Assembly: GCA_040768125.1 (NCBI GenBank)
Contig: JAXGNG010000007.1
Span: 62,001-126,000, forward strand
Origin: RBG-16-49-21 sp040768125
Lineage (GTDB): Bacteria > Spirochaetota > UBA4802 > UBA5550
Length of the DNA stretch: 64,000 bases
Direction: 5' to 3'
Shown here: positions 29,494-38,312 of the stretch, piece by piece
Position numbering within the stretch: the stretch's first letter is position 1
Layout of the letters: every line of letters begins with the position of its first letter
Notes under the pieces: generated by a model
What the model saw: only the letters and a program-made list of their open reading frames with translations
What the model was told of the DNA's origin: nothing
Database searches by the model: none
Position numbers and translations under genes: made by a program

Positions 29494-29979
29494 ATGAAAT
29501 ATATCTGCCCCCTCATCGTCGTTGAAGACATACGGGCCTCGCGGGAATTCTACGAAGTCCTTTTGGAACAAAAAATCAAATATGACTTCGGGGAAAACAT
29601 TACCTTCGAAGGTGATTTCGCCCTGCATCTGCGATCCCATTTTTCTGAATTGATTGACGGGAAACCCATTACGAAAGGGAGCAACGGCTTTGAGCTCTAT
29701 TTCGAGCATGATGATATTGAAAAAATGGTGGAAAAATTGAAGCAAAACAATGTGGAATTCATCCATGAGGTAAGGGAACAGCCATGGAGGCAGAAGGTCG
29801 CTAGGTTCTACGACCCCGATGGACACATCATTGAAATCGGCGAGTCAATGGAATTTCTCTCATTCCGTCTATCGAGCGAGGGAATATCAACCGATGAAAT
29901 TTCGAATATCATCACCATGCCGGTTGATTTCGTCACCGAAGCCATAGAACAGATACACAAGCGGCTTAACGGCTCATGA
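29494..29979 (+). CDS. Glyoxalase/VOC-superfamily protein
   Basis: A 161-residue protein. It opens MKYICPLIVVEDIRASREFY, the typical first beta-alpha unit of the VOC fold, then FALHLRSHF and the second module with GFELYFEHDDIEKMVEKLKQ, EVREQPWRQKVARFYDPDGH, IIEIGE. Candidate metal ligands are Glu/His in these strands. VOC proteins include glyoxalase, antibiotic-binding and dioxygenase proteins; the short form suggests binding or isomerase activity. The start at 29494 is preferred over 29404, since the fold begins there. It overlaps the reading frame of the next gene only through an unlikely longer start. Confidence 0.75.
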   Translation: MKYICPLIVVEDIRASREFYEVLLEQKIKYDFGENITFEGDFALHLRSHFSELIDGKPITKGSNGFELYFEHDDIEKMVEKLKQNNVEFIHEVREQPWRQKVARFYDPDGHIIEIGESMEFLSFRLSSEGISTDEISNIITMPVDFVTEAIEQIHKRLNGS

Positions 29980-30023
29980 CGGTTTATCCGGTTGAAGGTA
30001 TCGCGGGCCGGCAGGAGGGAACC

Positions 30024-30695
30024 ATGAACAGGAATATCCTGAGAAGATTTGGGCAGATACTTGTTTCATTAGTTATCCAGTGGCTCTGCATCTTCGTCTC
30101 GGCAGGGACGATAGAGTGGCAATGGCCCTGGATCCTCCTGGCCCTGAGCATCCTTATCCTAATCATAAACGGATTCCTGCTTCCTCCCGAGTTAATTGAA
30201 GAGCGCGGGAAAAAAAAGGAGGATGCGAAGAAATGGGACAAGGTTCTTACTAAAATCGGCATTATCCCCATGCTGGGGGTGTCTGTCATTTCAGGCCTTG
30301 ACTACCGCTTTGCCTGGAGCGGCCAGCTGCACGTCAGTATATATATCGCCGGGTTGATCCTCTACTTCGCGAGTTCGATCTTTGTCACCTGGTCAATGGT
30401 ATCCAACAAATTCTTCTCCACCATGGTGAGAATTCAAATGGATCGCGATCACCAGGTGGCCTCCCGGGGGCCCTATCGCTTCATCAGGCATCCCGGGTAT
30501 CTCGGATTCATTTTGATGATGACCGCCATGCCCCTTGCCCTGGGATCCCTCTACGCATTGACGATGTCCGCATTATCCGCGATCCTGTTTGTCGTCAGGA
30601 CCGCCATGGAAGATGCCACGCTGTCCACGGAATTGCAGGGGTATTCAGAGTATGCGAAAAGTGTTCGGTACCGATTGGTGCCATATATATGGTAA
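30024..30695 (+). CDS. Isoprenylcysteine methyltransferase-family membrane protein
   Basis: A 223-residue protein with about five membrane helices (for example LVSLVIQWLCIFVSAGTIEW, WILLALSILILIINGFLL). The SAM-binding signature is SRGPYRFIRHPGYLGFILMM, followed by the C-terminal TAMEDATLSTELQGYSEYAK. It belongs to the ICMT/NnrU-like family. AGGAGG stands before ATG 30024; the longer frame from 29976 overlaps the VOC gene. It lies 44 bp after the VOC gene and could share its transcript. Confidence 0.82.
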   Translation: MNRNILRRFGQILVSLVIQWLCIFVSAGTIEWQWPWILLALSILILIINGFLLPPELIEERGKKKEDAKKWDKVLTKIGIIPMLGVSVISGLDYRFAWSGQLHVSIYIAGLILYFASSIFVTWSMVSNKFFSTMVRIQMDRDHQVASRGPYRFIRHPGYLGFILMMTAMPLALGSLYALTMSALSAILFVVRTAMEDATLSTELQGYSEYAKSVRYRLVPYIW

Positions 30696-30830
30696 TCACT
30701 GCGCGGGGCCGTCATCCTTTCGGGGAGCCATCCGAGCCGCTCTCCAGGCGAAAAGACCGGTTGCGCGGCGAGCGGGAACCAGGCGGTTTCCTTGCCATAC
30801 CGCATTCCGCGAAGAGCGGAGGTGAACGCC

Positions 30831-31376
30831 ATGTCCTTGACGGGTAAATGGATAGAACTGGTACACAGGATCGCCACCGGTACCGTGAAATATCGCATAC
30901 TCTTCGCGCCCCTGGTGGGCCTGCTGTACGCGGGTTTCGTCGGTTTCTTCATATTGATTTCCCTCGAGTTCGATTCTCTATTTCCCCTCCCTCCACTCTT
31001 TGACTGGCCGTACAATCCTTTCGTCAGCATCCCGATCATCGTCATCGGGTTCACGCTCATGGCATGGTCGATCATTCATTTTTTAAGGGCAAAGGGCACG
31101 CCCGTGCCCCTGAGCCCGCCCCCGGCCCTCGTGACCTCGGGGCCCTACCGGTACGCGCGGAACCCCATGCTGACGGGGATTTTCATCCAGCTCTTCGGCG
31201 CGGCCCTGCTGCTTCGTTCCCTGTCGCTGCTGTGTCTCTTCACGCCCCTCTTCATCGCGATCAACGTGTGGGAACTCAAGATGGTGGAGGAGCCGGAGCT
31301 TGAAAAGCGCCTGGGCCAGGTCTATGTCGACTACAAAAAACGTGTACCCATGTTTTTCCCATGGCGCATTCGGTAA
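30831..31376 (+). CDS. Isoprenylcysteine methyltransferase-family membrane protein
   Basis: A 181-residue protein with about four membrane helices (RILFAPLVGLLYAGFVGFFI, FVSIPIIVIGFTLMAWSIIH). The signature TSGPYRYARNPMLTGIFIQL and later ELKMVEEPELEKRLGQVYVD, YKKRVPMFFP mark the ICMT/PEMT family. GGAGG precedes ATG 30831. It is the third family member within 5 kb. The region 30696-30830 between it and the previous gene contains no other gene. Confidence 0.82.
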   Translation: MSLTGKWIELVHRIATGTVKYRILFAPLVGLLYAGFVGFFILISLEFDSLFPLPPLFDWPYNPFVSIPIIVIGFTLMAWSIIHFLRAKGTPVPLSPPPALVTSGPYRYARNPMLTGIFIQLFGAALLLRSLSLLCLFTPLFIAINVWELKMVEEPELEKRLGQVYVDYKKRVPMFFPWRIR

Positions 31377-31564
31377 TCGCTCCGCACCGCTTTCCCGGAA
31401 TGCAGCTTTCAAGCCCGCCTCCCCTGCCGTCCGGACGGGTTCCTCGTGATTTATTTGTACATTCCGCCGCGTGCCATGCAATATACTGCTTGATTAATTC
31501 ATACTTGACTGCTACTACAACCGTCGAACGGCACGGGTGACATTCGACGCGCGGGGGAAATCCC

Positions 31565-32014
31565 ATGCGTGTTCACACGGCATACACAAAACCGATAGAT
31601 ACGACAATGCTGCAGGAACTATCAGTATCGCAGAATGAGGAGGGCGTGTTCAGGAGGTGGTTCCAGGACGACTATTTTCACCTCATCGTCTGGTATGAGG
31701 CGGACACCAATGAAATACGCGGGTTCCAGCTCTGCTATGACGTCTCGAAGGCCGAGCGCTCCCTCACATGGCTTTCGGAAAGGGGATTCTTCCACAACGC
31801 GGTCGACGAAGGCAGCAGGCCCATGCGGTATCCCTCGAGCCCCCTCCTCGTGGAAGACGGCGCGTTTCCCGCGCAGTCGGTCATTGATCGATTCATGGAG
31901 GCCCGGGGCACTCTGGACGATGACATCGTGGGGCTGGTGATTACAAAAATAATCGAATTCGGCAGGCTACCCATGGATCCGAAAGACATGTTAAAAGGAA
32001 AAAAGCATACGTGA
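31565..32014 (+). CDS. Hypothetical protein
   Basis: A 149-residue soluble protein. It starts MRVHTAYTKPIDTTMLQELS, with beta-rich centre (EGVFRRWFQDDYFHLIVWYE, EIRGFQLCYDVSKAERSLTW) and a helical C-terminus (FPAQSVIDRFMEARGTLDDD). I do not recognise a family. GGGGGAAA precedes the ATG. Its stop overlaps the next gene's ATG (TGATG), so it is translationally coupled to the QueG-like Fe-S protein, but no functional link is evident. Confidence 0.6.
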   Translation: MRVHTAYTKPIDTTMLQELSVSQNEEGVFRRWFQDDYFHLIVWYEADTNEIRGFQLCYDVSKAERSLTWLSERGFFHNAVDEGSRPMRYPSSPLLVEDGAFPAQSVIDRFMEARGTLDDDIVGLVITKIIEFGRLPMDPKDMLKGKKHT

Positions 32015-32694
32015 TGGACAGCGACGCAATCAAGGAGACGGCGTACAGGTGGGGTGCGGATATATGCGGCGTCGCCCCCGTAGAACGGTTCGCCGGGGCT
32101 CCTGAAGGGTTCAACCCGAAGGACATTTACCGTGCATGCAAGTCGGTCCTCGTCTTCGCGAAAAAACTGCCCCATGCCTGCCTGGACGCAGAGAGCTGCG
32201 TTCCCTACACCCGGGCAAATGACCTCGTAACCAAGCAGGTCGATGAAGCGGCTTTCACGATTTCACTGGCCCTTGAAAGAAACGGCATCAACAGCGTGAT
32301 CATCCCCTCCGACGATCCCTATGAGTACTGGGATACGGAACGTACCCATGGAAGGGGTATTCTTTCTTTACGGCACGCGGGGCATCTCGCCGGCTTGGGC
32401 TACCTGGGGAAAAACACCCTGCTCATCAACGATACTCTGGGGAACATGATGCAGATCGGCGCCCTGCTCCTGGACCATGAGCTCGAAGGAGATCCCGTGA
32501 TAGACCGGTCCTGCCCGGAAGAGTGCGCTCTCTGCATCGACGGCTGCCCGGTGAACGCCCTTGACGGGATCACCGTCGACCAGTACAAATGCCGGCCCCT
32601 GTCGGTCTATAAAAATGAAAAGGGATACGTATTGAAAAAATGCTTCGCGTGCCGGAAGATATGCCCCGGTTCACGGGGCCGGGGGACGACCTAG
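32014..32694 (+). CDS. QueG-like Fe-S protein (double 4Fe-4S)
   Basis: A 227-residue protein. The N-terminal part resembles DUF1730 (WGADICGVAPVERFAGAPEG, SVLVFAKKLPHACLD) and RHAGHLAGLGYLGKNTLLIN. Two ferredoxin-like clusters follow: CPEECALCIDGCPVNALDGI, and CFACRKICPG near the end. This pairs with epoxyqueuosine reductase (QueG) and relatives, but the protein is shorter than QueG (about 350) and lacks the HEAT repeat tail, so the reaction is uncertain. A corrinoid reductase-like role is possible. A second relative lies at 43089. Confidence 0.75.
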   Translation: MDSDAIKETAYRWGADICGVAPVERFAGAPEGFNPKDIYRACKSVLVFAKKLPHACLDAESCVPYTRANDLVTKQVDEAAFTISLALERNGINSVIIPSDDPYEYWDTERTHGRGILSLRHAGHLAGLGYLGKNTLLINDTLGNMMQIGALLLDHELEGDPVIDRSCPEECALCIDGCPVNALDGITVDQYKCRPLSVYKNEKGYVLKKCFACRKICPGSRGRGTT

Positions 32695-32754
32695 CGCCCC
32701 GCATCGCAGCCTGCCTGCAGAAACAACGGCACCGAGGCCACAAGGACACACGCC

Positions 32755-33558
32755 ATGAAACTCTACCAGGTAGACGCGTTCACGAAGGAATTCTTCAGGG
32801 GAAACCCGGCAGGGGTGTGCATCCTTCCAGGGAACGTCATGCCCCATGATCGTTTGCTCCAGAACATCGCCATGGAGATGAATCTTTCGGAAACCGCATT
32901 CTTTGTAAAAGAAAACGGCGAGTATACCCTCCGGTGGTTCACTCCAGAGGCAGAGATCGACTTCTGCGGTCACGCTACCCTGGCCACGGCGCACATACTC
33001 TGGGAAACCGGGCGGGAAGGCACTGAGAAAGAGCTGCTGTTTAATACCAAAACCGGGAGACTGTCGGCAAAAAAGGTGGGTGACAGGATTGAACTGAACT
33101 TCCCCGCAATCGAGGTCAGGGAGGTCCCCTCCGATGAAGCGATTAACCGCGCCCTGGGTATCATACCACTGTTTACCGGAACGGACGGGAAACGCCACCT
33201 GATCGAGATCAGCGGCTACGATGAGCTGGCTCGCATTACCCCTGATTTCAATGCACTGCGCTCATGCGGAAAAACCCTGTTCATGGTGACGTGCGGATCG
33301 GAAAAACCGGAGTATGACTTCTATTCAAGGTTTTTCGCACCCATGGTGGGCATCAACGAGGACCCCGTGACGGGCTCAGCCCATTCCTATCTGGCACCCT
33401 ACTGGTCGAAGAAACTGAATAAAAGGGTAATGCGGTCCTACCAGGCCTCCAGGCGGGGCGGCGAAATGGAATGTGAAATGACGGGGGACAACAGGGTGCT
33501 GCTGAGGGGAAACGCCGTGACCGTCTTTGAGATTGAGATGAAAGCAGGCACCCCCTGA
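32755..33558 (+). CDS. PhzF-family isomerase/epimerase-like protein
   Basis: A 267-residue protein. It starts MKLYQVDAFTKEFFRGNPAG, the hallmark of the PhzF fold, with MNLSETAFFV holding the catalytic Glu, RWFTPEAEIDFCGHATLATA and, in the second half, DPVTGSAHSYLAPYW. The fold is a two-domain diaminopimelate-epimerase type. PhzF catalyses an isomerisation in phenazine synthesis, but most homologs have unknown substrates. A related gene lies at 36133. An inverted repeat (33544-33569) covers its stop codon and may end transcription or protect RNA. The ATG lacks a strong SD. Confidence 0.88.
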   Translation: MKLYQVDAFTKEFFRGNPAGVCILPGNVMPHDRLLQNIAMEMNLSETAFFVKENGEYTLRWFTPEAEIDFCGHATLATAHILWETGREGTEKELLFNTKTGRLSAKKVGDRIELNFPAIEVREVPSDEAINRALGIIPLFTGTDGKRHLIEISGYDELARITPDFNALRSCGKTLFMVTCGSEKPEYDFYSRFFAPMVGINEDPVTGSAHSYLAPYWSKKLNKRVMRSYQASRRGGEMECEMTGDNRVLLRGNAVTVFEIEMKAGTP

Positions 33559-33596
33559 GGAGTGCCTGCCGATGAGTGGAGAAAGGCAATAGTAAG

Positions 33597-34115
33597 ATGA
33601 AAACCGTACTGCAGCGCCTGCGAGAGACGCCGTACAGGAAAATCGCATGGATAGTGGCCCTCTCCGAGACCCTTCACAATATCGAGGAAGCCATCTGGCT
33701 TCCGGAATGGTCGCGATCCGCGGGCCCCTGGCATCCACCGGTGGGCCCCTTCGAATTCCGGTTCGCCGTGGCCGTCGTCACCCTGGCGGTGTACGGGGTG
33801 ATCCTTTATTTCACGAGACGCGAAACGCGCCCGGCGCAGCTCCTCATGGGGGGGACCCTGGTGGTGATACTCGTCAACGTGTTCATACCCCATCTGGCTG
33901 CCACGGTCATGACGGGGCGTTATGCCCCAGGAGTTCTCACGGGCGTACTGTTCAACGTTCCCGTGACATTCTACTTATTACGTCGGGGATTGAAAGAGGG
34001 CGAATACACTCCATCCTCACTGGCCCTGGGCGCCGGAGTGTGCGCACTCCTGGCGCTCCCCCTGATGCTGGGTTCCTTTGCCGCGGGGAGATGGATGGAG
34101 CGGGCGCTTTTCTGA
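33597..34115 (+). CDS. HXXEE-domain membrane protein
   Basis: A 172-residue membrane protein. Near the N-terminus is the His-x-x-Glu-Glu motif (ALSETLHNIEEAIWLPEW), and about four hydrophobic segments follow (FAVAVVTLAVYGVILYF, LLMGGTLVVILVNVFIPHLA, GVLFNVPVTFYLL, LALGAGVCALLALPLMLGSF). These proteins (HXXEE family) have no known function. ATG 33597 has GAAAGG ~10 nt upstream. It sits between PhzF-like and alcohol-dehydrogenase-like genes, all rightward and close, so co-transcription is plausible. Confidence 0.75.
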   Translation: MKTVLQRLRETPYRKIAWIVALSETLHNIEEAIWLPEWSRSAGPWHPPVGPFEFRFAVAVVTLAVYGVILYFTRRETRPAQLLMGGTLVVILVNVFIPHLAATVMTGRYAPGVLTGVLFNVPVTFYLLRRGLKEGEYTPSSLALGAGVCALLALPLMLGSFAAGRWMERALF

Positions 34116-34207
34116 AAAAACCCGCGGGGGAGGTATCGATTCCTCAGGCGTTAACCGGGCACATACGACAGGATGGCGAACACAACCAGATCATGCGAGG
34201 GAGTCAT

Positions 34208-35176
34208 ATGAAAGCGGCGGTATACAGGCGGTACGGTCCACCGGAGGTCCTCCGAATCGAAGAGGTGAAAAAACCGGTCCCGGGAAGCAACGAAGTGCTC
34301 ATCAGGGTCCACGCCACGACGGTCAATAGAACGGACTGCGGGTTCAGGAAGCCGGAATATCCCCTCCTGATACGGCCCATCAACGGGTTCTTCAGGCCCC
34401 GTAAACGGATCCTGGGAAGCGAGTTCGCCGGCGTGGTCGAGTCCACAGGGAAGGAAGTCACCTCCTTCAGGCCCGGGGACCGGGTCTTCGGCCTGAGCGC
34501 CTCGAAATTCGGGGCCCACGCCGAGTATCTTGTCATGCCCGAAAGCGGCTCCCTGGCGACCATGCCCCCGAAGGCCTCGTTTGAAGAGGCAGCCGCGGTC
34601 TGCGACGGCCTGATGCTCGGGATAAACTACATCAGGGAAATCGACTTCGGAAAAGAGCGGACCATACTGGTCAACGGCGCGTCGGGGTCCATCGGCTCCG
34701 CCTGCGTCCAGCTGGCGAGAATCAACGGGGCGCGGGTCACCGGGGTGTGCGACACGCGGAACCTCGAGCTGGTGAAATCCCTCGGGGCCGAACGGGTAAT
34801 CGATTACACGAAAGAGGACTTCACGAAGGACGGCAGCGAGTACGACGTGGTGATCGACGCCGTGGGGAAGAGCTCGTTCTTCCGCTGCAAAAAGCTGCTC
34901 CGTCCCGGCGGGTTCTACTTTTCGACGGAGCTCGGTTTCCTGGGACAGAACGTGTTCCTCTCCCTCCTGACTCCCCTCTTCCGCGGCAGGCGGGTGGGAT
35001 TCCCGCTGCCCAGGGACAGCCGGGAGGACATCATCCTTTTCAGGGGACTTCTCGAGGAGGGGAAGTACCGCGCGGTCATCGACCGGCGTTACCCCCTGGA
35101 GGACATCGTCGAGGCGGCCAGGTACGTCGAATCGGGCCGGAAAGCAGGGAATGTCGTCATAACCGTTCATGGATGA
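34208..35176 (+). CDS. Zinc-independent alcohol dehydrogenase / quinone oxidoreductase family
   Basis: A 322-residue MDR-superfamily protein. It begins MKAAVYRRYGPPEVLRIEEV, the standard lead-in, then VLIRVHATTVNRTDCGFRKP, LGSEFAGVVESTGKEVTSFR, PGDRVFG and the Rossmann nucleotide site TILVNGASGSIGSACVQLAR. It lacks the structural-zinc cysteine block of ADH and so fits the NADPH quinone-oxidoreductase branch. It reduces a quinone or enone, or acts on an alcohol. Start ATG 34208 is chosen because the family N-terminus begins there and GGGAG lies upstream. The much longer open frame to 33647 is a frame effect. Confidence 0.88.
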   Translation: MKAAVYRRYGPPEVLRIEEVKKPVPGSNEVLIRVHATTVNRTDCGFRKPEYPLLIRPINGFFRPRKRILGSEFAGVVESTGKEVTSFRPGDRVFGLSASKFGAHAEYLVMPESGSLATMPPKASFEEAAAVCDGLMLGINYIREIDFGKERTILVNGASGSIGSACVQLARINGARVTGVCDTRNLELVKSLGAERVIDYTKEDFTKDGSEYDVVIDAVGKSSFFRCKKLLRPGGFYFSTELGFLGQNVFLSLLTPLFRGRRVGFPLPRDSREDIILFRGLLEEGKYRAVIDRRYPLEDIVEAARYVESGRKAGNVVITVHG

Positions 35177-35204
35177 ACCGTCGGGAATACGGATCAAAGA
35201 AGAA

Positions 35205-35232
35205 TTGACGGAGTCACCGGGCCCGGTATACT
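35205..35232 (+). promoter_or_regulatory. Promoter for the membrane-protein and cupin genes
   Basis: TTGACG (35205-35210), 16-bp spacer, TATACT (35227-35232). It starts a transcript ~45 nt before the GGGGGAGG/ATG at 35283. Confidence 0.6.
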
Positions 35233-35282
35233 GTCATCACTGATGCCGCATCGACGTCACGACAAGGGGGAGGAAAAAGATC

Positions 35283-35666
35283 ATGTCACGCATGGTAAAA
35301 CCCGTTCTTTCGATAATCCTCGCGACCGCCTGGATAAGCGCGTCGGAATTTATCAGGAATGAACTGCTGTTCAAATCATACTGGGTGGAGCATTACAGCG
35401 CCCTGGGCGTCACCTTTCCCTCGGAGCCGGTCAACGGCGCCATCTGGGGACTCTGGTCGCTCCTCTTCGCGACAGTCATCTTCCTCCTGGCGAAAAAATT
35501 CAGCCTCATCCAGACGTTTCTGATTTCATGGCTCGCGGGCTTTGTTCTCATGTGGGTCGTTATCGGCAACCTGGGGGTCCTTCCCTTCAGCCTTCTCTAT
35601 TTCGCCGTTCCCCTGAGCCTTCTCGAGGCGTTTATCGCCTCTTTCATAGTGAAAAAGCTGGGATAA
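35283..35666 (+). CDS. Small four-helix membrane protein
   Basis: A 127-residue membrane protein. Hydrophobic segments are VLSIILATAWISASEFI, GAIWGLWSLLFATVIFLLAK, FLISWLAGFVLMWVVIGNLG and LPFSLLYFAVPLSLLEAFIA. Charged residues lie between them (RNELLFKSYWVEHY). No family recognised beyond a small polytopic membrane protein. It has a strong SD (GGGGGAGG) and a promoter ~50 bp upstream, and the cupin gene follows after 21 bp, suggesting one operon. Confidence 0.65.
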   Translation: MSRMVKPVLSIILATAWISASEFIRNELLFKSYWVEHYSALGVTFPSEPVNGAIWGLWSLLFATVIFLLAKKFSLIQTFLISWLAGFVLMWVVIGNLGVLPFSLLYFAVPLSLLEAFIASFIVKKLG

Positions 35667-35687
35667 GATCTCGGCAGGAATGAGCGC

Positions 35688-36053
35688 ATGAAGAAGATAA
35701 CAGAGATAACCAGGCTGCAGGCCGCGGGCGCTCCCCCGAAGCTGATCGAGGAGTTCATCGGCAACGTTAATTCCGGGAACAGGGAGATCAGCATCGCCAG
35801 GATGAAGAGCCCCGGGGGATGGAGCGAACCGGGACAGACCCCGGAATTTGACGAGTACACCATCGTGCTCAGGGGAACGCTCGTGGCGGAAGGCCGTAAC
35901 GAGCGGCATGAAATCGGCGAAAACCAGGCCCTGGCGGTGAAGAAGGGTGAATGGGTCAGGTACAGCACGCCCCATCCCGGGGGCGCGGAATATATCGCCA
36001 TCTGCATCCCGGCCTTCTCGCCGGACCTGGCGCACAGGGACGGCGACCAGTGA
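35688..36053 (+). CDS. Cupin-domain protein
   Basis: A 121-residue single cupin domain. The strands read ISIARMKSPGGWSEPGQTPE, FDEYTIVLRGTLVAEGRNER and ALAVKKGEWVRYSTPHPGGA followed by EYIAICIPAFSPDL. Candidate metal ligands are Glu/His residues of the first and second motifs, though the usual His pair is partly replaced. Function may be binding, isomerisation or sensing. It ends 80 bp before the second PhzF gene and probably shares its operon. Confidence 0.8.
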   Translation: MKKITEITRLQAAGAPPKLIEEFIGNVNSGNREISIARMKSPGGWSEPGQTPEFDEYTIVLRGTLVAEGRNERHEIGENQALAVKKGEWVRYSTPHPGGAEYIAICIPAFSPDLAHRDGDQ

Positions 36054-36132
36054 ATACCGCGCCGTTCCCGCAGCCCCCGGGTATGATAATGGGAATCATC
36101 ACCAGGGCAATGCTGATCGCGGACCCCATGTG

Positions 36133-37029
36133 ATGAAGCGCTTCCCCTTCAAAAAAATCGACGCCTTCGCCACGTCCGGCTCCGACGGGAACCCGGCGGG
36201 GTACATCCGCCTCGACGCGGGTACGGATATCAGCGAGGAGGAAATGCTGCGGATCGCCGGGGAGCTGAAGGGCTTCGTAAACGAGGTGGGCTTCGTTACC
36301 CGGACATCCGCGGCATCCTTCGACCTCCGCTACTATTCTTCCGAACGGGAGGTCGACTTCTGCGGCCACGCCACCATCGCCATACTCTACGACCTGATAC
36401 GGAACGACCACGTTCTGGCACAGCACGATGTGCTGAGAATTAAGACGAAACGCGGGGACCTCGAGGTGCAGAACAGGATCGCCGGGGAGGACGCCGTGTT
36501 CATCATGGCTCCCATTCCCGAGGCACAATCACTCACGGTGAGCGCCGGCGACATCGCCCATCATTTGAAGCTGCGCGCCGACGCGATCGACGACGGGTTC
36601 CCGATCTCGGCGATCAACGCGGGCCTCACGACCCTCCTGGTGCCGGTGAGAAGCCTGGAGCCCCTCCTCGCCATGAAACCCGACCCCTGGGAGCTGAAAC
36701 GCTTCTGCCTGGACGCAGGAGTGGACATCATCGAGGTGTTCACTCCGGATACGGCGGAGGAGACCAATGATTACCGCGTGCGCGTCTTCGCCCCGACCTT
36801 CGGCTACCTGGAAGACCCCGCCACGGGGTCAGGAAACTCGGCATTCGGCTACTATCTTATCGAACAGGGACGATTCGACAGGGACACGATACTGATCGAG
36901 CAGAACGGGGAGAGGGAGCGGTTCAACCTGGTGAAGCTCAGGAGGCGCCGCGACGCCCGTGGCGGGGAGCGTGTCCTCTTCGGCGGCGGGGCGGTGACCA
37001 GGATCGAGGGGGAGTACCTTCTGTATTGA
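36133..37029 (+). CDS. PhzF-family isomerase/epimerase-like protein
   Basis: A 298-residue PhzF relative: KIDAFATSGSDGNPAGYIRL at the start, GFVNEVGFVTR with Glu in place of the usual SETAF stretch, YYSSEREVDFCGHATIAILY, and EDPATGSGNSAFGYYLIEQG in the second half. Start ATG 36133 is chosen as the conserved lead-in follows at once; the long upstream frame overlaps the cupin gene. It is a distant homolog of the protein at 32755. The class III aminotransferase gene begins 31 bp after its stop, suggesting related metabolism of an amino compound, though the substrate is unknown. Confidence 0.86.
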   Translation: MKRFPFKKIDAFATSGSDGNPAGYIRLDAGTDISEEEMLRIAGELKGFVNEVGFVTRTSAASFDLRYYSSEREVDFCGHATIAILYDLIRNDHVLAQHDVLRIKTKRGDLEVQNRIAGEDAVFIMAPIPEAQSLTVSAGDIAHHLKLRADAIDDGFPISAINAGLTTLLVPVRSLEPLLAMKPDPWELKRFCLDAGVDIIEVFTPDTAEETNDYRVRVFAPTFGYLEDPATGSGNSAFGYYLIEQGRFDRDTILIEQNGERERFNLVKLRRRRDARGGERVLFGGGAVTRIEGEYLLY

Positions 37030-37060
37030 CATGACCGCGGGAAGGACGGGGGTGAATGAT

Positions 37061-38260
37061 ATGGACAAGAACATGAACACAATCAGCATCGAGGACCGGT
37101 ATTTTCTCCCGGTATTCAGGAAAATCCCCGTTTCCATCGAGCGCGGCGAAGGGGTGTACGTGTTCGACGAAAACGGGAAACGCTATCTCGATTTCACGGC
37201 CGGCTGGGGCGTCACCTGCATCGGCCACGCCAGCCCCGTTATCGCCCGTGCCCTGGCGGAACAGAGCGCCAGAATAATCCAGAACCCCGAGTCGGGGAAG
37301 ACCTATTCCCCGCCCAGGGCGGAACTGCTCCTCCTCCTCAGCGGCATCCTGCCCCACGGGCTCACCAGGATCTTCTTCACCAACAGCGGCGCCGAGTCCA
37401 ACGACGCGGCGATCAAGCTGGCCCGGAAGATTACGGGAAGGAAGAACGTGGTATCCACCCTTAACAGCTTTCACGGGAGGACGATCAGCACCGCTTCGGC
37501 GACGGGGCAGGCCTCCCATCGTGACAGGTACGAGCCCCTCATGCCCCACTACCTCTTCGTGCCCTACGGCGACATCGAGGCGATACGACGCGTGATTCGA
37601 GATGACGTCGCCGCGGTGATCGTGGAGCCGATACAGGGCGAGGGGGGGATCATCGTGCCGCCGGAGAGCTATCTCCCTGACCTCTCCGCCCTCTGCGCGG
37701 AGAACGGCGTCCACCTGATCCTTGACGAGATCCAGACCGGCTTTCTCCGCACGGGGGCCTTCTTCTGTTCCTCGCGCCACGACCTTGACGTCGGCTTCAT
37801 GACCATGGCAAAGGGCATCGCCGGCGGGTTCCCCTTCGGCGCCTTCGCGGTGACGGAGGAGATCGCGGAGAAAATCGAGATCGGGGACCACGGGGGCACC
37901 TACTGCGGGAACCCCCTGGGGTGCGCGGTATCGCGCGCGGTCATCAGCCACCTGATTGAAAACAGGATCGCCGACAACGTCAGCGACGTGAGCGCCTTCA
38001 TCTTCGAAATACTGGCGGGATGGCAGGGAGAATTCGGCGGCCTGATACGCGAGGTGCGGGGACAGGGGCTCCTGATCGCCGTCGAGATGGCGGATTCCGC
38101 CACGACGGCCGCCATCCAGAACGAATGCCTCGAAAGAGGCCTCATGATCAACGTGACCCAGGGGACCGTCATCAGGATATTCCCCGCTCTTACCATTACG
38201 CGCGGGGAAGCCATGGAGGGGATGGATATTCTCAAACAGGCCCTGGCACGGCACGCGTGA
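37061..38260 (+). CDS. Class III aminotransferase (acetylornithine/ornithine-type)
   Basis: A 399-residue PLP enzyme. Family features: GEGVYVFDENGKRYLDFTAG, FFTNSGAESNDAAIKLARKI, SFHGRT, VEPIQGEGGI, LILDEIQTGFLRTGAFF and MAKGIAGGFPFGAF with the PLP lysine in AKG. It fits ArgD/acetylornithine-type aminotransferases but could act on another omega-amino compound. The start at 37061 is preferred over 37031 for a GGGGGTG upstream. No arginine genes are nearby; it follows the PhzF-like gene. Confidence 0.88.
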   Translation: MDKNMNTISIEDRYFLPVFRKIPVSIERGEGVYVFDENGKRYLDFTAGWGVTCIGHASPVIARALAEQSARIIQNPESGKTYSPPRAELLLLLSGILPHGLTRIFFTNSGAESNDAAIKLARKITGRKNVVSTLNSFHGRTISTASATGQASHRDRYEPLMPHYLFVPYGDIEAIRRVIRDDVAAVIVEPIQGEGGIIVPPESYLPDLSALCAENGVHLILDEIQTGFLRTGAFFCSSRHDLDVGFMTMAKGIAGGFPFGAFAVTEEIAEKIEIGDHGGTYCGNPLGCAVSRAVISHLIENRIADNVSDVSAFIFEILAGWQGEFGGLIREVRGQGLLIAVEMADSATTAAIQNECLERGLMINVTQGTVIRIFPALTITRGEAMEGMDILKQALARHA

Positions 38261-38312
38261 GATGGGTTACGCGGCGATTCTCCGGGAATCCCGGCGCCCT
38301 GCCGGGTCCCTG

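Noticed and set aside
36938..38254. Leftward 438-codon frame over the aminotransferase
   Set aside because: Antisense shadow of a gene with clear PLP motifs.
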